From an uncultured Chloroflexota bacterium (GTDB taxonomy: Bacteria > Chloroflexota > Dehalococcoidia > CAUJGQ01), in assembly GCA_937879875.1 (NCBI GenBank), contig CALFMN010000024.1:7796-71795 (forward strand): a DNA stretch of 64,000 bases, written 5' to 3'. Of the stretch, positions 18,877 through 28,073 are shown piece by piece; position 1 is the first letter of the stretch, and the number at the start of each line of letters is the position of its first letter. The notes beneath the pieces were generated by a model. That model had not been told where the DNA came from. It made no database searches and saw only the letters and a list, made by a program, of their open reading frames with translations. Both the position numbers and the translations under genes were made by a program.

Positions 18877-18900
18877 CGCGCCCCACGCAGGACTGCTCGG

Positions 18901-19932
18901 TCAGGGATAGAGCGCCGCGCCGTCGAGCCCGGCGCCTTGCGGCAGCCCGAGCATGAGATTCATGTTCTCCACCGCCTGGCCGCTCGCCCCCTTGACCAGA
19001 TTGTCCAGGCAGGCGGAGACGACCAGACGGCCCGTACGGCGATCCACGAACGGATGGATCAGGCAGTAGTTCGTGCCGGCGGTATGCTTGGTGTGCGGCG
19101 CGGCAGCGACCACGCGCGTGAACGGCGCGTCGCGGTAGAAGTCCTGATAGAGCGCCATAATCTCACCGGCCGGGTCGGCGCCGAGCCGATCGAGCCGCAG
19201 GTCGGCATAGCAGGTGCTCTCGATGCCGCGCACCATCGGCGCCAGGTGGGGCACGAATGTCACGCGCGGCGCGGGCGACTCGGCCAGCAGGCGCAGCTCG
19301 TTCGTGATTTCGGGCAGATGCCGGTGACCTTTGAGGCCGTAGGCGACGAGGTCTTCGTCTGCCTCCGCGAAGTGGTAGCCGAGCGCCAGCCCGCGGCCCG
19401 CTCCGGAGATGCCCGACTTGCTGTCCACGACGATGCCGGACTCGATGATGCCGGCCTGCCAGGCCGGAGCCAGCGCCAGCACGGCGGCGGTGGGAAAGCA
19501 GCCGGGATTGGCCACCAGCTTGCCGGCCGCGATCGCGTCGCGGTGCAGCTCGGGCAAGCCGTACACGGCCGCGGCGAGCAGGTGCGGCGCCGGGTGCTCG
19601 CCGCCGTACCACTCGCGATACTCCGCGGGGTCGCGCAGGCGGAAATCGGCGCTGACGTCCACGACGGGCACGCCGCGCTCGATGAACGGCGCCAACGCCG
19701 CGGCGCTCGCCGCGTGCGGCAGACAGCCGATCACGGCGTCAACGTCGGCCTCGATCTGCTCGGTAATCGTGAGATCGTACTGGAAGAGGTGGGGAAATAC
19801 GCTCGCAAGCCGTTTGCCGGCCTCGCTGCGGCCGGTACAGGCGACCATACGCGCCTGCGGATGCCGCAGCAGCAGACGCGCCGCTTCGACCCCGGCGTAG
19901 CCCGTAACGTTGATGACGCCGACTCGGAACAC
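18901..19932 (-). CDS. argC: N-acetyl-gamma-glutamyl-phosphate reductase
   Basis: The 343-residue protein reduces N-acetylglutamyl phosphate to the semialdehyde with NADPH. The Rossmann start reads V-G-V-I-N-V-T-G-Y-A-G (4-14). The usual form is G-x-T/A-G-Y-x-G, so V-T-G-Y is normal at its end but N replaces the usual Gly or Ala just before. The catalytic cysteine is C145 in A-N-P-G-C-F-P-T. A late H-T-K-H-T-A-G-T-N region follows. It is the first gene of the leftward arginine operon, 21 bases or so after the predicted transcription start. Confidence 0.95.
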   Translation of the reverse strand: MFRVGVINVTGYAGVEAARLLLRHPQARMVACTGRSEAGKRLASVFPHLFQYDLTITEQIEADVDAVIGCLPHAASAAALAPFIERGVPVVDVSADFRLRDPAEYREWYGGEHPAPHLLAAAVYGLPELHRDAIAAGKLVANPGCFPTAAVLALAPAWQAGIIESGIVVDSKSGISGAGRGLALGYHFAEADEDLVAYGLKGHRHLPEITNELRLLAESPAPRVTFVPHLAPMVRGIESTCYADLRLDRLGADPAGEIMALYQDFYRDAPFTRVVAAAPHTKHTAGTNYCLIHPFVDRRTGRLVVSACLDNLVKGASGQAVENMNLMLGLPQGAGLDGAALYP

Positions 19933-19959
19933 TGCTGGTCCGACCTCGCTCGTATCCGC

Positions 19960-19988
19960 ACTATAGCCAGTCGCTCAGCCGCGGACAA
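19960..19988 (-). promoter_or_regulatory. Sigma-70-type promoter of argC operon
   Basis: On the minus strand TTGTCC is followed after exactly 17 bases by TATAGT, about 28 bases before the argC ATG at 19932. Both boxes match the consensus at four or five of six positions. No ARG-box palindrome is obvious next to it. Confidence 0.6.
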
Positions 19989-20009
19989 GGAACCGGCGGC
20001 GTGGTCTAC

Positions 20010-20160
20010 CCCTGACGCCTTCGGCGTCTGTCCCCTTCCTACGAGGAAGGGGTTATCCGAGAACCACCGATTATTCTCAGACCAACCCTTCCCCTGTGGG
20101 GAAGGGACAGACTTCGCTCCCCCATTGCCGCGGAGCGGCAACCTCTCATCAACGTCAGGG
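20010..20160. repeat. Palindromic intergenic repeat, family A copy 3 (short)
   Basis: This 151-bp element lies between argC and the anti-sigma gene. It starts CCCTGACG and ends CGTCAGGG, and its first 30 bases closely match copy 1 (the CTGACG-cttcg-CGTCTGTCCC block). The TTCCCCTGTGGGGAA inner palindrome is its own. It lacks the CACCTAACCC terminus of copies 1 and 2. Confidence 0.65.
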
Positions 20161-20177
20161 ATAGGCGGCCGGTCCGC

Positions 20178-20429
20178 TTAGCGCCCGGCCTTCCAGTCGC
20201 AGAAGACGCTGAGCAGGCGCTGGCGGGCGACGGGCGGGATGCTGGCTTCCGAGAGCGTGCCGAGCGTGCGGATCGTCAGGCGCATCTGCTGCAGGTAGTT
20301 GCGGCAGCCTGAGCAGTGCGGCAGGTGCGCGTCGAAGCGGGTGCGCTCGTCGGCCGGCAGCGTGCCCTCGAGGTACGCCGTGATCAGCTCGACCAGCTCT
20401 TTGCAGTTGAGTTCTGACGGCTCGCTCAC
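20178..20429 (-). CDS. Zinc-finger anti-sigma factor
   Basis: The 83-residue protein has the anti-sigma zinc motif H35-x3-C39-x2-C42 (in R-F-D-A-H-L-P-H-C-S-G-C), preceded by a short helix. This is the ZAS/zf-HC2 type, which holds an ECF sigma factor inactive in the cytoplasm. There is no membrane segment, so it is soluble, and its zinc site may sense thiol stress. Its ATG overlaps the sigma gene stop by four bases, giving 1:1 translation of the pair. Confidence 0.85.
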   Translation of the reverse strand: MSEPSELNCKELVELITAYLEGTLPADERTRFDAHLPHCSGCRNYLQQMRLTIRTLGTLSEASIPPVARQRLLSVFCDWKAGR

Positions 20430-21106
20430 GCCGGCGCCGGCTCCATTCCCAGATATTCAGACAGGGCGCGACGCACTTTGGACCGCGCCCGGTGCAGCAG
20501 CACTCTCTGATTAGACTCGGAGACGCCGAGAATGTTACACACCTCGTCCGAACCGAAGCCCTGCACGTCGCGCAGCGTGATCACCTCGCGCTGCGCCGGC
20601 GGCAGCGCGGCGATCGCTTCATTGATGCGCGAGCGCGTTTCGCCGGCGAGCAGCCGCTCCTCCGGCTCGCCCTCCCAGCTCGCGGGCTTCGTGGCCCAGT
20701 GCTGACTGGCGCTGTTGAAGTAGGCCGGGTCCATCGCCGCTTCTATGGGGGCGCGCTCGGCATCGAACAAAGCTGAGAACGGCACGCTGCGCCCCTCGCG
20801 GCGGCCACGCGTGACGGCGGTGTTGACCAAAATCCGGTAGATCCAGGTGCGCAGCGACGAACGGCCTTCAAAGCGGCCGACGCCCTTGAGCACGCCGATC
20901 CACGCCTCCTGCGCCACTTCTTCGGCTACGGCGAGGCTCTGCACATAGTTCAGCGCCAGCCGCACCATGCCGGCGTGATCGCGGCCGATCAGCTCCTCGA
21001 ACGCCGCTTCATCGCCGGCCTGCAACGCCGCGACGAGGCGGGCATCGTCGTCGGACAGATGCGCCACCGGCAGCGGCGCGCCGGACTCGCTCAGCGGGGC
21101 GGTCAT
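20426..21106 (-). CDS. ECF-type RNA polymerase sigma factor
   Basis: The 226-residue protein has sigma region 2 (V-A-E-E-V-A-Q-E-A-W, then R-F-E-G-R-S-S-L-R-T-W-I-Y-R-I) and region 4 (L-P-P-A-Q-R-E-V-I-T-L-R-D-V-Q-G-F, then the helix-turn-helix ending V-L-L-H-R-A-R). It directs RNA polymerase to stress promoters. The ATG at 21106 has AGAGG upstream. A longer frame to 21166 lacks such support. A linker of about 50 residues between regions 2 and 4 is longer than in most ECF factors. The next gene is its anti-sigma factor. Confidence 0.92.
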   Translation of the reverse strand: MTAPLSESGAPLPVAHLSDDDARLVAALQAGDEAAFEELIGRDHAGMVRLALNYVQSLAVAEEVAQEAWIGVLKGVGRFEGRSSLRTWIYRILVNTAVTRGRREGRSVPFSALFDAERAPIEAAMDPAYFNSASQHWATKPASWEGEPEERLLAGETRSRINEAIAALPPAQREVITLRDVQGFGSDEVCNILGVSESNQRVLLHRARSKVRRALSEYLGMEPAPA

Positions 21107-21162
21107 CGTCGGACCTCTCAGCGAGAGCGTAGCCGATGCACGGAGCGTGGTCGAGCGGAGGA

Positions 21163-21909
21163 TCACACGCCGAGCGCCTCGATCACCAGCCGGGCGGCGG
21201 CGGTCCCGGAGAACTGCTGCTGACCGGTGATCAGGTTCCCGTCACGCACGGCGTGAGCCTTGAAGCGGCCGTTCACGATGAAGTTCGTATCTGGGATCTT
21301 CCTCGCCTCGTCTTCGATCCGGAACGGTTGAATGCGTTGCTTCGCGTAGTCGTCCGCATATTGCTCCTCAGAGTTCGCGAAACCCGTCCAGGTCTTGCCT
21401 CTGACCAGCAGGTCACCGTTGGAGAGGCGCGCTTTGAGCAGCACGCACGTCGCGTGGCAGATCACCGCCGTTATCTTGCCGCTTTCATAGGACTCCACGA
21501 CTAATTGGTGCACGCGCGCGTCGTCGAAGAACGTATACATTGGCCCCTGCCCGCCGACAAGGAGGAGCGCGTCGTAGTCGTCTAGCTGCACAGAGGCGAG
21601 TACCAGGCTCTTCTCGATCTGTGCCACGTGCTGCGGCGAGTTGATGAAGCCCAGACTGATAAGATCGGCGGCTGAGTACCCGCTGGGGTCGCGTGGGTCG
21701 CTGTAGCCGTCGCCACGCAGCTCACCGCCGTCCGGACTGGCGATATCGACCGCGTAGCCGTGTTCGGTGAACTCCCAGTAGGGATGTGTGACCTCGGCCC
21801 ACCAGAAGCCGATCTCCCAGCCGGTCTGCCGCGAGACCGCCGGGTTCGACGCCAGGATCAGCACGCGCTTCGGCTTGTCCGGATGCAGGATATCCACCGT
21901 TCCACTCAT
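21163..21909 (-). CDS. DJ-1/PfpI family protein (Hsp31-like glutamine amidotransferase fold)
   Basis: The 248-residue protein has the nucleophile elbow A-V-I-C-H-A-T-C, with C151 and H152 as expected for the DJ-1/PfpI superfamily, and a large N-terminal insertion including W-A-E-V-T-H-P-Y typical of Hsp31-like or intracellular protease/amidase members. Such proteins act as glyoxalases, deglycases or chaperones. Which activity applies is not clear. It lies 56 bp upstream of the sigma factor, so the two may be cotranscribed as a stress unit. Confidence 0.85.
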   Translation of the reverse strand: MSGTVDILHPDKPKRVLILASNPAVSRQTGWEIGFWWAEVTHPYWEFTEHGYAVDIASPDGGELRGDGYSDPRDPSGYSAADLISLGFINSPQHVAQIEKSLVLASVQLDDYDALLLVGGQGPMYTFFDDARVHQLVVESYESGKITAVICHATCVLLKARLSNGDLLVRGKTWTGFANSEEQYADDYAKQRIQPFRIEDEARKIPDTNFIVNGRFKAHAVRDGNLITGQQQFSGTAAARLVIEALGV

Positions 21910-22458
21910 ACGACTCCAGTTCCTTTCTGCGATCGGCCCTGGTCATACACCCGCCGCCGAGGATGGAGCATCCGCCAGGCGATCGCTCTGCTGCGAGGAT
22001 GGAGCATCCGCCAGGCGATCGCTCTGCTGGATGTACACCGCCGATCCCGGCGCCGGATTTAATCGGCCCAACGCTGATGCGCCCCGGCGTACCGGTCCAC
22101 CCGCGCAGCGCCACGTCTCCGTCAGGATGCAGTGCTCGGCGAGGGGGTAGATCCGCCGGACGGGCGGTACACAACCTGCACATGCGGACAGGCGCCAGTG
22201 GAAAGGCTGCCGGAGTCGCGTCAAGACCGCGGTGAGCCGTGGGCACGCGGACTGGTGGTGGCGTAGCTGCTCCGGGTGAAGGAGGGATCGATCGAAGGGG
22301 ATTGCGGACCATCGCGCCGCGTGTCGGCGTACATAGCGCTTTTGCGGCCGCATGCACGATGCTGGTGCCTACCCTGTAACGTTCGGACGCGCCGCGCGAC
22401 CGAACAACAGAGCGCCGGGGCGCGGGCCGCGGCGGGCAGTCGGGGAGGGCTCAATTCC
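21910..22458. other. 549-bp intergenic region with tandem repeat
   Basis: The gap separates the divergent DJ-1 and thioredoxin-reductase genes. It holds the 36-bp tandem repeat at 21958-22029. Open frames here on both strands have Arg/Pro/Ser-rich products with no family features, so I call no gene. Promoters for both flanking genes should lie here, but I see no convincing pair of boxes. Confidence 0.5.
21958..22029. repeat. Two perfect 36-bp tandem repeats
   Basis: The unit starts CGAGGATGGAGCATCCGCC and ends CTCTGCTG. It occurs twice with no mismatch and no spacer. Each unit contains GGATGGAGCATCC, an inverted repeat, and a GCGATCGC palindrome. It lies about 50 bp upstream of the DJ-1 start. 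Confidence 0.85.
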
Positions 22459-23688
22459 ATGGCGCACACGCAGATCACGATGTACGGCACGCAGTGGTGC
22501 AGCGACTGCAAGCGCACAAAGCAGTTCTTCGGCGAACAGCGCGTTCACTACGACTTCATCGATATCGACAAAGACACGGCGGGTTTGCAGATCGTCGAAC
22601 GGGTCAACGAGGGCAAGCACATCATCCCCACGCTGGTCTTCGGCGACGGCTCAACCCTGGTCGAGCCGTCCAACGCCGAGCTGGCGGCGAAGCTGGGCCT
22701 GCAAACGAAGGCGAAGCGCACGTTCTATGATCTGATCGTGGTCGGCAGCGGCCCGGCGGGGCTGACCGCCGCGCTCTACGCCGCGCGCGAGGGCATCGAA
22801 ACGCTGGTAATCGAGCGCGGCGGGGTGGGCGGCCAGGCCGGCGTCACCGAGCGGCTGGACAACTTCCCCGGCTTCCCCGACGGCGTGTCGGGCAACGAGT
22901 TCGCCGACCGCCTGCGCCGCCAGGCCGAGCGTTTCGGCGTCGAAATCCTCTCCGCGCAGGAAGTCACCGGCGTCGGCGCCGATGGCGGCTACCGCTGGGT
23001 GCGCACGGCGGACGGCGGCGGATATCGTTCCTGGGCGGTGCTGCTGGCGCTCGGCTCGACCTACCGCCGCCTCGGCATCCCCGGTGAGGACGACTTCATC
23101 GGCGCCGGCGTGCATTTCTGCGCGACCTGCGACGGGCCGTTCTACCGCGGCCGCGAGGTGCTGGTCATCGGTGGCGGCAATTCGGCGGGCGAGGAGAGCC
23201 TGTTCTTGACGAAGTTCGCCAGCAAAGTGACGATCGCCACGCATGCGCCCTCGCTCACGGCGAGTCGTGTCGTCGTCGACAAGGTCGAGGCGAGCCCGCA
23301 GATCGACGTGCTGACCAACGTTTCTCCTGCTGCCTTCAGCGGCGAAGGCCATCTCGAAGCGGTGGAGCTGAAGGATGTGAGTACGGGGCAAACACGCACG
23401 ATCATGCCGGCCGGCGTATTCGTGTTCATCGGCCTCTCGCCCAACACGGCGCTGGTGCGCGATCTCGTGAAGACCGATGAGCGCGGCTTCATCGTCTCCA
23501 GCCCGACGCTGGAGACGAGCGTGGCAGGGATCTTCGTCGCGGGCGACTGCCGCGCGGGCAGCACCAAGCAGGCCGCATCGGCGGCGGGCGAGGGTGCGGC
23601 CGTGGCGCTGGCGATCCGCACCTACGTCGAGCCGCGCGCCGGCGGTATGCCGGAGCCCGAGATGGCCGCGGCGATGGCGCCGGCCTGA
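22459..23688 (+). CDS. Glutaredoxin-thioredoxin reductase fusion
   Basis: The 409-residue protein joins two redox units. Residues 1-80 are a glutaredoxin/mycoredoxin-like domain with active site W-C-S-D-C (C14, C17) and the cis-Pro region I-I-P-T-L-V. Residues 90-390 are a low-molecular-weight thioredoxin reductase with FAD motif G-S-G-P-A-G (96-101), redox pair C-A-T-C (221-224), NADPH motif G-G-G-N-S-A (238-243) and a late G-I-F-V-A-G-D-C. The fusion would pass electrons from NADPH to an attached thiol domain. The ATG at 22459 has GGGGAGGG upstream. Confidence 0.92.
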   Translation: MAHTQITMYGTQWCSDCKRTKQFFGEQRVHYDFIDIDKDTAGLQIVERVNEGKHIIPTLVFGDGSTLVEPSNAELAAKLGLQTKAKRTFYDLIVVGSGPAGLTAALYAAREGIETLVIERGGVGGQAGVTERLDNFPGFPDGVSGNEFADRLRRQAERFGVEILSAQEVTGVGADGGYRWVRTADGGGYRSWAVLLALGSTYRRLGIPGEDDFIGAGVHFCATCDGPFYRGREVLVIGGGNSAGEESLFLTKFASKVTIATHAPSLTASRVVVDKVEASPQIDVLTNVSPAAFSGEGHLEAVELKDVSTGQTRTIMPAGVFVFIGLSPNTALVRDLVKTDERGFIVSSPTLETSVAGIFVAGDCRAGSTKQAASAAGEGAAVALAIRTYVEPRAGGMPEPEMAAAMAPA

Positions 23689-23725
23689 GCGAACTGGCTG
23701 CGATCAGCGAAGCGGGGAGGGCGGC

Positions 23726-25885
23726 ATGGCGGAGGCGATCGTTGCCGGTTCGTCGCAGGCCGCGGCACACGATGCCGCCACGCCTGCCGCAACCCCGCGC
23801 GACGTGGGCCGGCCGCTGGTCGCGTTCGGCCGGGAGGTCTGCGGCGATTTCGAGGCGGCGCTGCGGCGTGAGTGGCTGGTGACGAACGGGCTGGGCGGCT
23901 ACGCCTCCGGCACGCTGGCCGGTATCGCCACGCGCCGCTACCACGGCCTGCTCGTCGCCGCGCTCACGCCGCCCGTCGGCCACACGGTGCTCGTCGGCAC
24001 AATGGACGAACAGGCAACCTACGACGGCGCCCTGTACAAGCTTTCAGCGCACGAGTTCGCGGGCGGCGCGATCGAGCCACACGGCTTCCGCTATCTGCAA
24101 GCCTTTCACCTCGAAGGCATGCTGCCCGTCTGGACCTTCGCGCTGGGCGATGCGCTGCTTGAGCGGCGCGTGTGGATGGCGTACGGCCAGAACACGACCT
24201 ACGTCTGCTACCGGCTGTTGCGCGGCACGCGCTCGCTGGAGCTGCGCATCACGCCGCTCGTCACCTATCGTGACTTTCACAGCCTGACGTCGGGGCAGGG
24301 CTGGCAGCCGGTCGTGCAGGCGCAGCCGCGTGGCGCTCAGGTGCAGGCGTTCGCCGGCGCCGTGCCGTTTCGCCTGCTGGCCGACGGCGGCGAGTTTGCG
24401 GCCGGCGGCGGCTGGTGGTGGAACTTTCACCACCGCGAAGAGACGGCCCGCGGCCTCGACGACCGCGCCGATCTCTACGCGCCGGGCCAGTTCAGCGCCA
24501 CACTCTGGCCGGGTGCCGTGTTCACGCTGGTGCTCACCACCGAGGAGAGCCCGGACCTGAACAGCGGCTACGCGCTGGCGATGGCCGAGGCGCGGCAGAT
24601 CAGCCTCGTGCGCGCGGCCGGCGGAGGAGATTCCTTTTCGCGGCAGCTCGTGCTGGCGGCCGACCAGTTCCTGGTGCAGCGAGGCGGCGATTCCGGCGGC
24701 GGCGCTGCGGGAGCCTCGCCCGCGCCAGGCGAAAGCGCCGAAGCCACCGGTATGTCCGTGACGGGCGACAACGGCGCGGCGCCGGCGCCGTCCGGCGGGC
24801 GCACGGTGATCGCCGGCTATCACTGGTTCAACGACTGGGGGCGCGACACGATGATCGCGTTGCCTGGCCTGGCGCTGGCCACGGGCCGCGCCGCCGAGGC
24901 CGCCGACGTGCTGCGGACATTTGCGCACTATATTGCGGACGGCCTCTGCCCGAACAACTTTCCCGATGACTCCGGCACGCCGCCCGGCTACAACACGGCC
25001 GATGCCACGCTCTGGTACGTGCTGGCGGTGCAGGATTACTGCCAGACCGTTCACGACGAGGCGCTGATCGACGAGCTGCTGCCGGCGCTGCACGAGATCG
25101 TCGAGCGCCACCGCCGCGGCACGCGCTACGGCATCGGCATGGACGAGGACGACGGCCTGCTGCGAGCCGGCGTGCCGGGCGTGCAACTGACCTGGATGGA
25201 CGCCAAAGTCGGCGATTGGGTGGTGACGCCGCGCACGGGCAAGTCGGTCGAAATCAACGCGCTCTGGTACAACGCGCTGCGCATCACCGCCGCGATCTAC
25301 GCGACGCGCGACCCGCAGACCGCCGGCGAGTACGCCAGCCTTGCCGATCGGGTGCGCGAGTCGTTCCGCCGGCGCTTCGTGCGGCCAGACAGCCGCCACC
25401 TGGCCGACGTGGTCGACGGCCCGCAAGGCGACGACCTCAGCGTGCGGCCCAATCAGATCTTCGCCGTCTCGCTGCCGCAGCCGCTGCTGGAAGGCGCGGA
25501 GGCGGCGGGCGTGGTCGACGCCGTCGGCCGCGATCTGCTGACGAGTGGCGGCCTGCGCTCGCTGGCGTCGGACGAGCCGGCCTATCAGGGCTGCTACGGC
25601 GGCGACCAGGCGCAGCGCGACGGCGCCTATCACCAGGGCACAGTCTGGAGCTGGCTGCTCGGCCCGTATGCCGAGGCGCACCATCGCGTCTACTGCGACG
25701 CCGGCGCGGCGCTGGCCTTCCTGCGGCCGCTTGAAGACCATCTGCGCGATGCCGGCCTGGGCACGATCTCCGAGATCATGGACGGCGATCCGCCACACGC
25801 GCCGCGCGGCTGCATCGCACAGGCCTGGAGTGTGGCCGAAACGCTGCGTGTCTGGCAAAAGCTCAGCGCTGCGGCGAAGCGGTGA
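23726..25885 (+). CDS. Glycogen debranching enzyme (GDE/GH133-like)
   Basis: The 719-residue protein has the bacterial/archaeal GDE layout: an N-terminal domain with E-W-L-V-T-N-G-L-G-G-Y-A-S-G-T and R-R-Y-H-G-L-L, then an (alpha/alpha)6 catalytic domain with W-F-N-D-W-G-R-D-T-M-I-A-L-P-G near residue 370, T-W-M-D-A-K and Y-H-Q-G-T-V-W-S-W-L. It hydrolyses alpha-1,6 branch points in glycogen. A Gly/Ala/Ser-rich insert of about 45 residues separates the two domains. The ATG at 23726 follows GGGGAGGG. It is 37 bp after the TrxR fusion and possibly cotranscribed. Confidence 0.9.
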   Translation: MAEAIVAGSSQAAAHDAATPAATPRDVGRPLVAFGREVCGDFEAALRREWLVTNGLGGYASGTLAGIATRRYHGLLVAALTPPVGHTVLVGTMDEQATYDGALYKLSAHEFAGGAIEPHGFRYLQAFHLEGMLPVWTFALGDALLERRVWMAYGQNTTYVCYRLLRGTRSLELRITPLVTYRDFHSLTSGQGWQPVVQAQPRGAQVQAFAGAVPFRLLADGGEFAAGGGWWWNFHHREETARGLDDRADLYAPGQFSATLWPGAVFTLVLTTEESPDLNSGYALAMAEARQISLVRAAGGGDSFSRQLVLAADQFLVQRGGDSGGGAAGASPAPGESAEATGMSVTGDNGAAPAPSGGRTVIAGYHWFNDWGRDTMIALPGLALATGRAAEAADVLRTFAHYIADGLCPNNFPDDSGTPPGYNTADATLWYVLAVQDYCQTVHDEALIDELLPALHEIVERHRRGTRYGIGMDEDDGLLRAGVPGVQLTWMDAKVGDWVVTPRTGKSVEINALWYNALRITAAIYATRDPQTAGEYASLADRVRESFRRRFVRPDSRHLADVVDGPQGDDLSVRPNQIFAVSLPQPLLEGAEAAGVVDAVGRDLLTSGGLRSLASDEPAYQGCYGGDQAQRDGAYHQGTVWSWLLGPYAEAHHRVYCDAGAALAFLRPLEDHLRDAGLGTISEIMDGDPPHAPRGCIAQAWSVAETLRVWQKLSAAAKR

Positions 25886-25917
25886 TTCGGATCATCGAGC
25901 CTGCGTGACAGACCAGA

Positions 25918-26430
25918 CTACGGCACGGCAGCCAGTGGAGCACGCCCTTCGCCGTCGAGGAATGCGAGGAATACCGAAGAGAAGCCCTCGCCCCCGATTC
26001 GCTGGCGTAATTCGCGCCGCATCTGCTCGCTCGCAGCCTCGATGAACGCCGCTCGCTCTGGCCGAAGCGGGTGCGACGCGACGCGCTGGTACGGGCGCGT
26101 GTACTGCCTCATCCACCCCGGCCAGCAACGGTCGTGGAAGTGCAGTGCTTCGAGCGTCGTCTCTTTGAATTCACCCTGGTAGAGCACGCGATCGATGCTG
26201 AAGGGTTTTTCGGAATCGCCTATCAGGTCCGTGCACCCCGCACAGCGGCCATCCTCAGACGGGGCCTGATATAGAAGCACGTACTCAGCCGCCCATCGCT
26301 CCCAACAGCCCGCATGCGCGGGAAGATGATCGAGTAGATACCGGCCGCCCGCCATCGTGCTCAGCACAACGCTGGAAGGCGCCTCCTCGTCGGAGACTTT
26401 ACCGCCGCAGATCGCACAGTTGAAGCGCAT
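25918..26430 (-). CDS. Cys/His-rich protein of unknown function
   Basis: The 170-residue protein starts MRFNCAICGGK. It has a CxxC near the start and a second C-A-G-C near residue 65, together with scattered His and Cys (H-A-G-C-W, F-H-D-R-C-W). This suggests one or two zinc sites. It has no signal peptide or membrane segment. I do not recognise the family. It lies 45 bp after the MFS gene on the same strand and may share its transcript. Confidence 0.6.
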   Translation of the reverse strand: MRFNCAICGGKVSDEEAPSSVVLSTMAGGRYLLDHLPAHAGCWERWAAEYVLLYQAPSEDGRCAGCTDLIGDSEKPFSIDRVLYQGEFKETTLEALHFHDRCWPGWMRQYTRPYQRVASHPLRPERAAFIEAASEQMRRELRQRIGGEGFSSVFLAFLDGEGRAPLAAVP

Positions 26431-26475
26431 GGTCAGATCTCCATCGTCGGACGCAAGCTCTCACGCATCCCGCGC

Positions 26476-27786
26476 CTACGCCACCGGCTCGCCAGCGCTA
26501 ATTCGATCAGATGCGGGCCGCGCGCTGCTCGCACGCCGCGAGCGGCACGCCAGCGCCAGGCCGAGGCCGAGGGCGCAGAGCAGCGCCTGCACGGCGAGCG
26601 TGGGCGGCACGCCGAAGCGATCGGCGAGATAGCCGCTGACCGCGCCGCCGAAGGGGATGGTGCCGGTCTGCAGCAACACGTAGATGCTGATCACGCGGCC
26701 GCGCAGCGCCGGCGGCGCGGTGAGCTGCAATGTCGTGTTCGCCGTTGTGAACAGCGCCATCGTCGCGCTGCCGAGCGCCACCAGCAGCGCCGCCGTCAGC
26801 AGATAGTTGTGCGAGAGCGCGAGCAGGGCCGTGAGCAACGCGACAGCGACGCCGCTGAACACGAGCACGCGCGCCGAGCGCAACGACATGCCCGCGATCG
26901 CGAAGGCCGAGACCAGCGAGCCGACGCCGAGGCTGGCGGTGAGGAAGCCGAAGCGCGCCGCGCCCGTATGCAGCACGAAACGGGCGATCAGCGGGATCAT
27001 CACGGGGAAGTTATAGGCGAACAGGCTGGTGAAGCAGACCAGCAAGAGGATGAACAGCACACCGGGCGTGCCGAATGAGTAGCCAAGACCGTCGCGGATG
27101 TCGCGCATGATGCCCCGTGAGACGGGCCGCTGCTTCGGCCGATGGAACTCGGACGAACGCATCAGCGCGTAACCCGCCAGCACCGCGAGGAAGCTGACCG
27201 CATTGAACTCGAAGGTGGCGGCGATGCCGAAGACGGCGATCACGAAGCCGCCGACCGCCGGCCCCAGCACCTGCGACGTGTTCAAAATGGTCGAGTTGAG
27301 CGCCACGGCGTTGACCAGCCGCTCGCGCCCGACCAGCTCGACGAAGAAGGTCTGGCGCACCGGCCGCTCAAGCGCGTTCATCACGCCGAGGAAGGCGGCT
27401 AACGCGTAGATGTGCCAGAGCCGCGCCACTCCGGCCGCCAGGATGACGCTGAGGATTGTCGCCTGCACCGTCTCCAGCGCCAGCAGCGCCATAATCGCCG
27501 GGCGTTTCGGCAGGCGGTCGGCCAGCGCCCCGCCGAGCAGCGACAGCAGCGTCACCGGCAGGTATTGGAGCGTGACGACGAGGCCGAGCGCCGCGGGCGA
27601 GCCGGTCAGCTTCAGCACCAGCCAGGCCTGGCCGGTGGACTGCATGTAGCTGCCGATCAGCGAGATCACCTGGCCGAAAAAGAAGAGGCGGTAGTTGTAG
27701 CTGGCCAGCGAGGAGAACTGCCGCGCCAGCAGACGCGCGGCGAGGCTGCCCCGCGGCGCGGCCGGTGACTGCGCAACCGCCTCCAC
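26476..27786 (-). CDS. MFS transporter (MFS_3/EntS-like)
   Basis: The 436-residue protein has about twelve hydrophobic segments. A-L-A-D-R-L-P-K-R lies in the loop between helices 2 and 3, the usual motif A place, and an equivalent Y-L-A-D-R-F-G-V lies in the second half. It resembles the enterobactin-exporter group of MFS proteins, which export small molecules by proton antiport. The GTG at 27786 has GGAGG five bases upstream. The substrate cannot be predicted. Confidence 0.87.
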   Translation of the reverse strand: MEAVAQSPAAPRGSLAARLLARQFSSLASYNYRLFFFGQVISLIGSYMQSTGQAWLVLKLTGSPAALGLVVTLQYLPVTLLSLLGGALADRLPKRPAIMALLALETVQATILSVILAAGVARLWHIYALAAFLGVMNALERPVRQTFFVELVGRERLVNAVALNSTILNTSQVLGPAVGGFVIAVFGIAATFEFNAVSFLAVLAGYALMRSSEFHRPKQRPVSRGIMRDIRDGLGYSFGTPGVLFILLLVCFTSLFAYNFPVMIPLIARFVLHTGAARFGFLTASLGVGSLVSAFAIAGMSLRSARVLVFSGVAVALLTALLALSHNYLLTAALLVALGSATMALFTTANTTLQLTAPPALRGRVISIYVLLQTGTIPFGGAVSGYLADRFGVPPTLAVQALLCALGLGLALACRSRRASSARPASDRISAGEPVA

Positions 27787-28073
27787 GCCTGCCTCCGCGC
27801 CCGTCGTGTCCTGGCCAGCCGGCGCTGCGCTCCCGCCCGGTCATCTGCCCGCCAGTATGCGGCAGAGCACCCGAGCCCGCCAGCAGGCGCGAGGCCATCG
27901 GAGCCAACCGGCACACGATCGCTTCACCCGCTGTCAGGCCGCCAGTCGGCTGAAGCTGTCCGGAGCACGCAACTGGAAATTGGCGGCGCCGTCGCCCGTG
28001 CGCTTCGGAAGTAGTGTAAGATTCGCATGACGCGATCCGTGGTGACCGCGGATCGACGGAGGAACGATATTTG

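Noticed and set aside
21958..22029. CRISPR array
   Set aside because: Two 36-bp repeats are directly adjacent with no spacer, and no cas genes are present.
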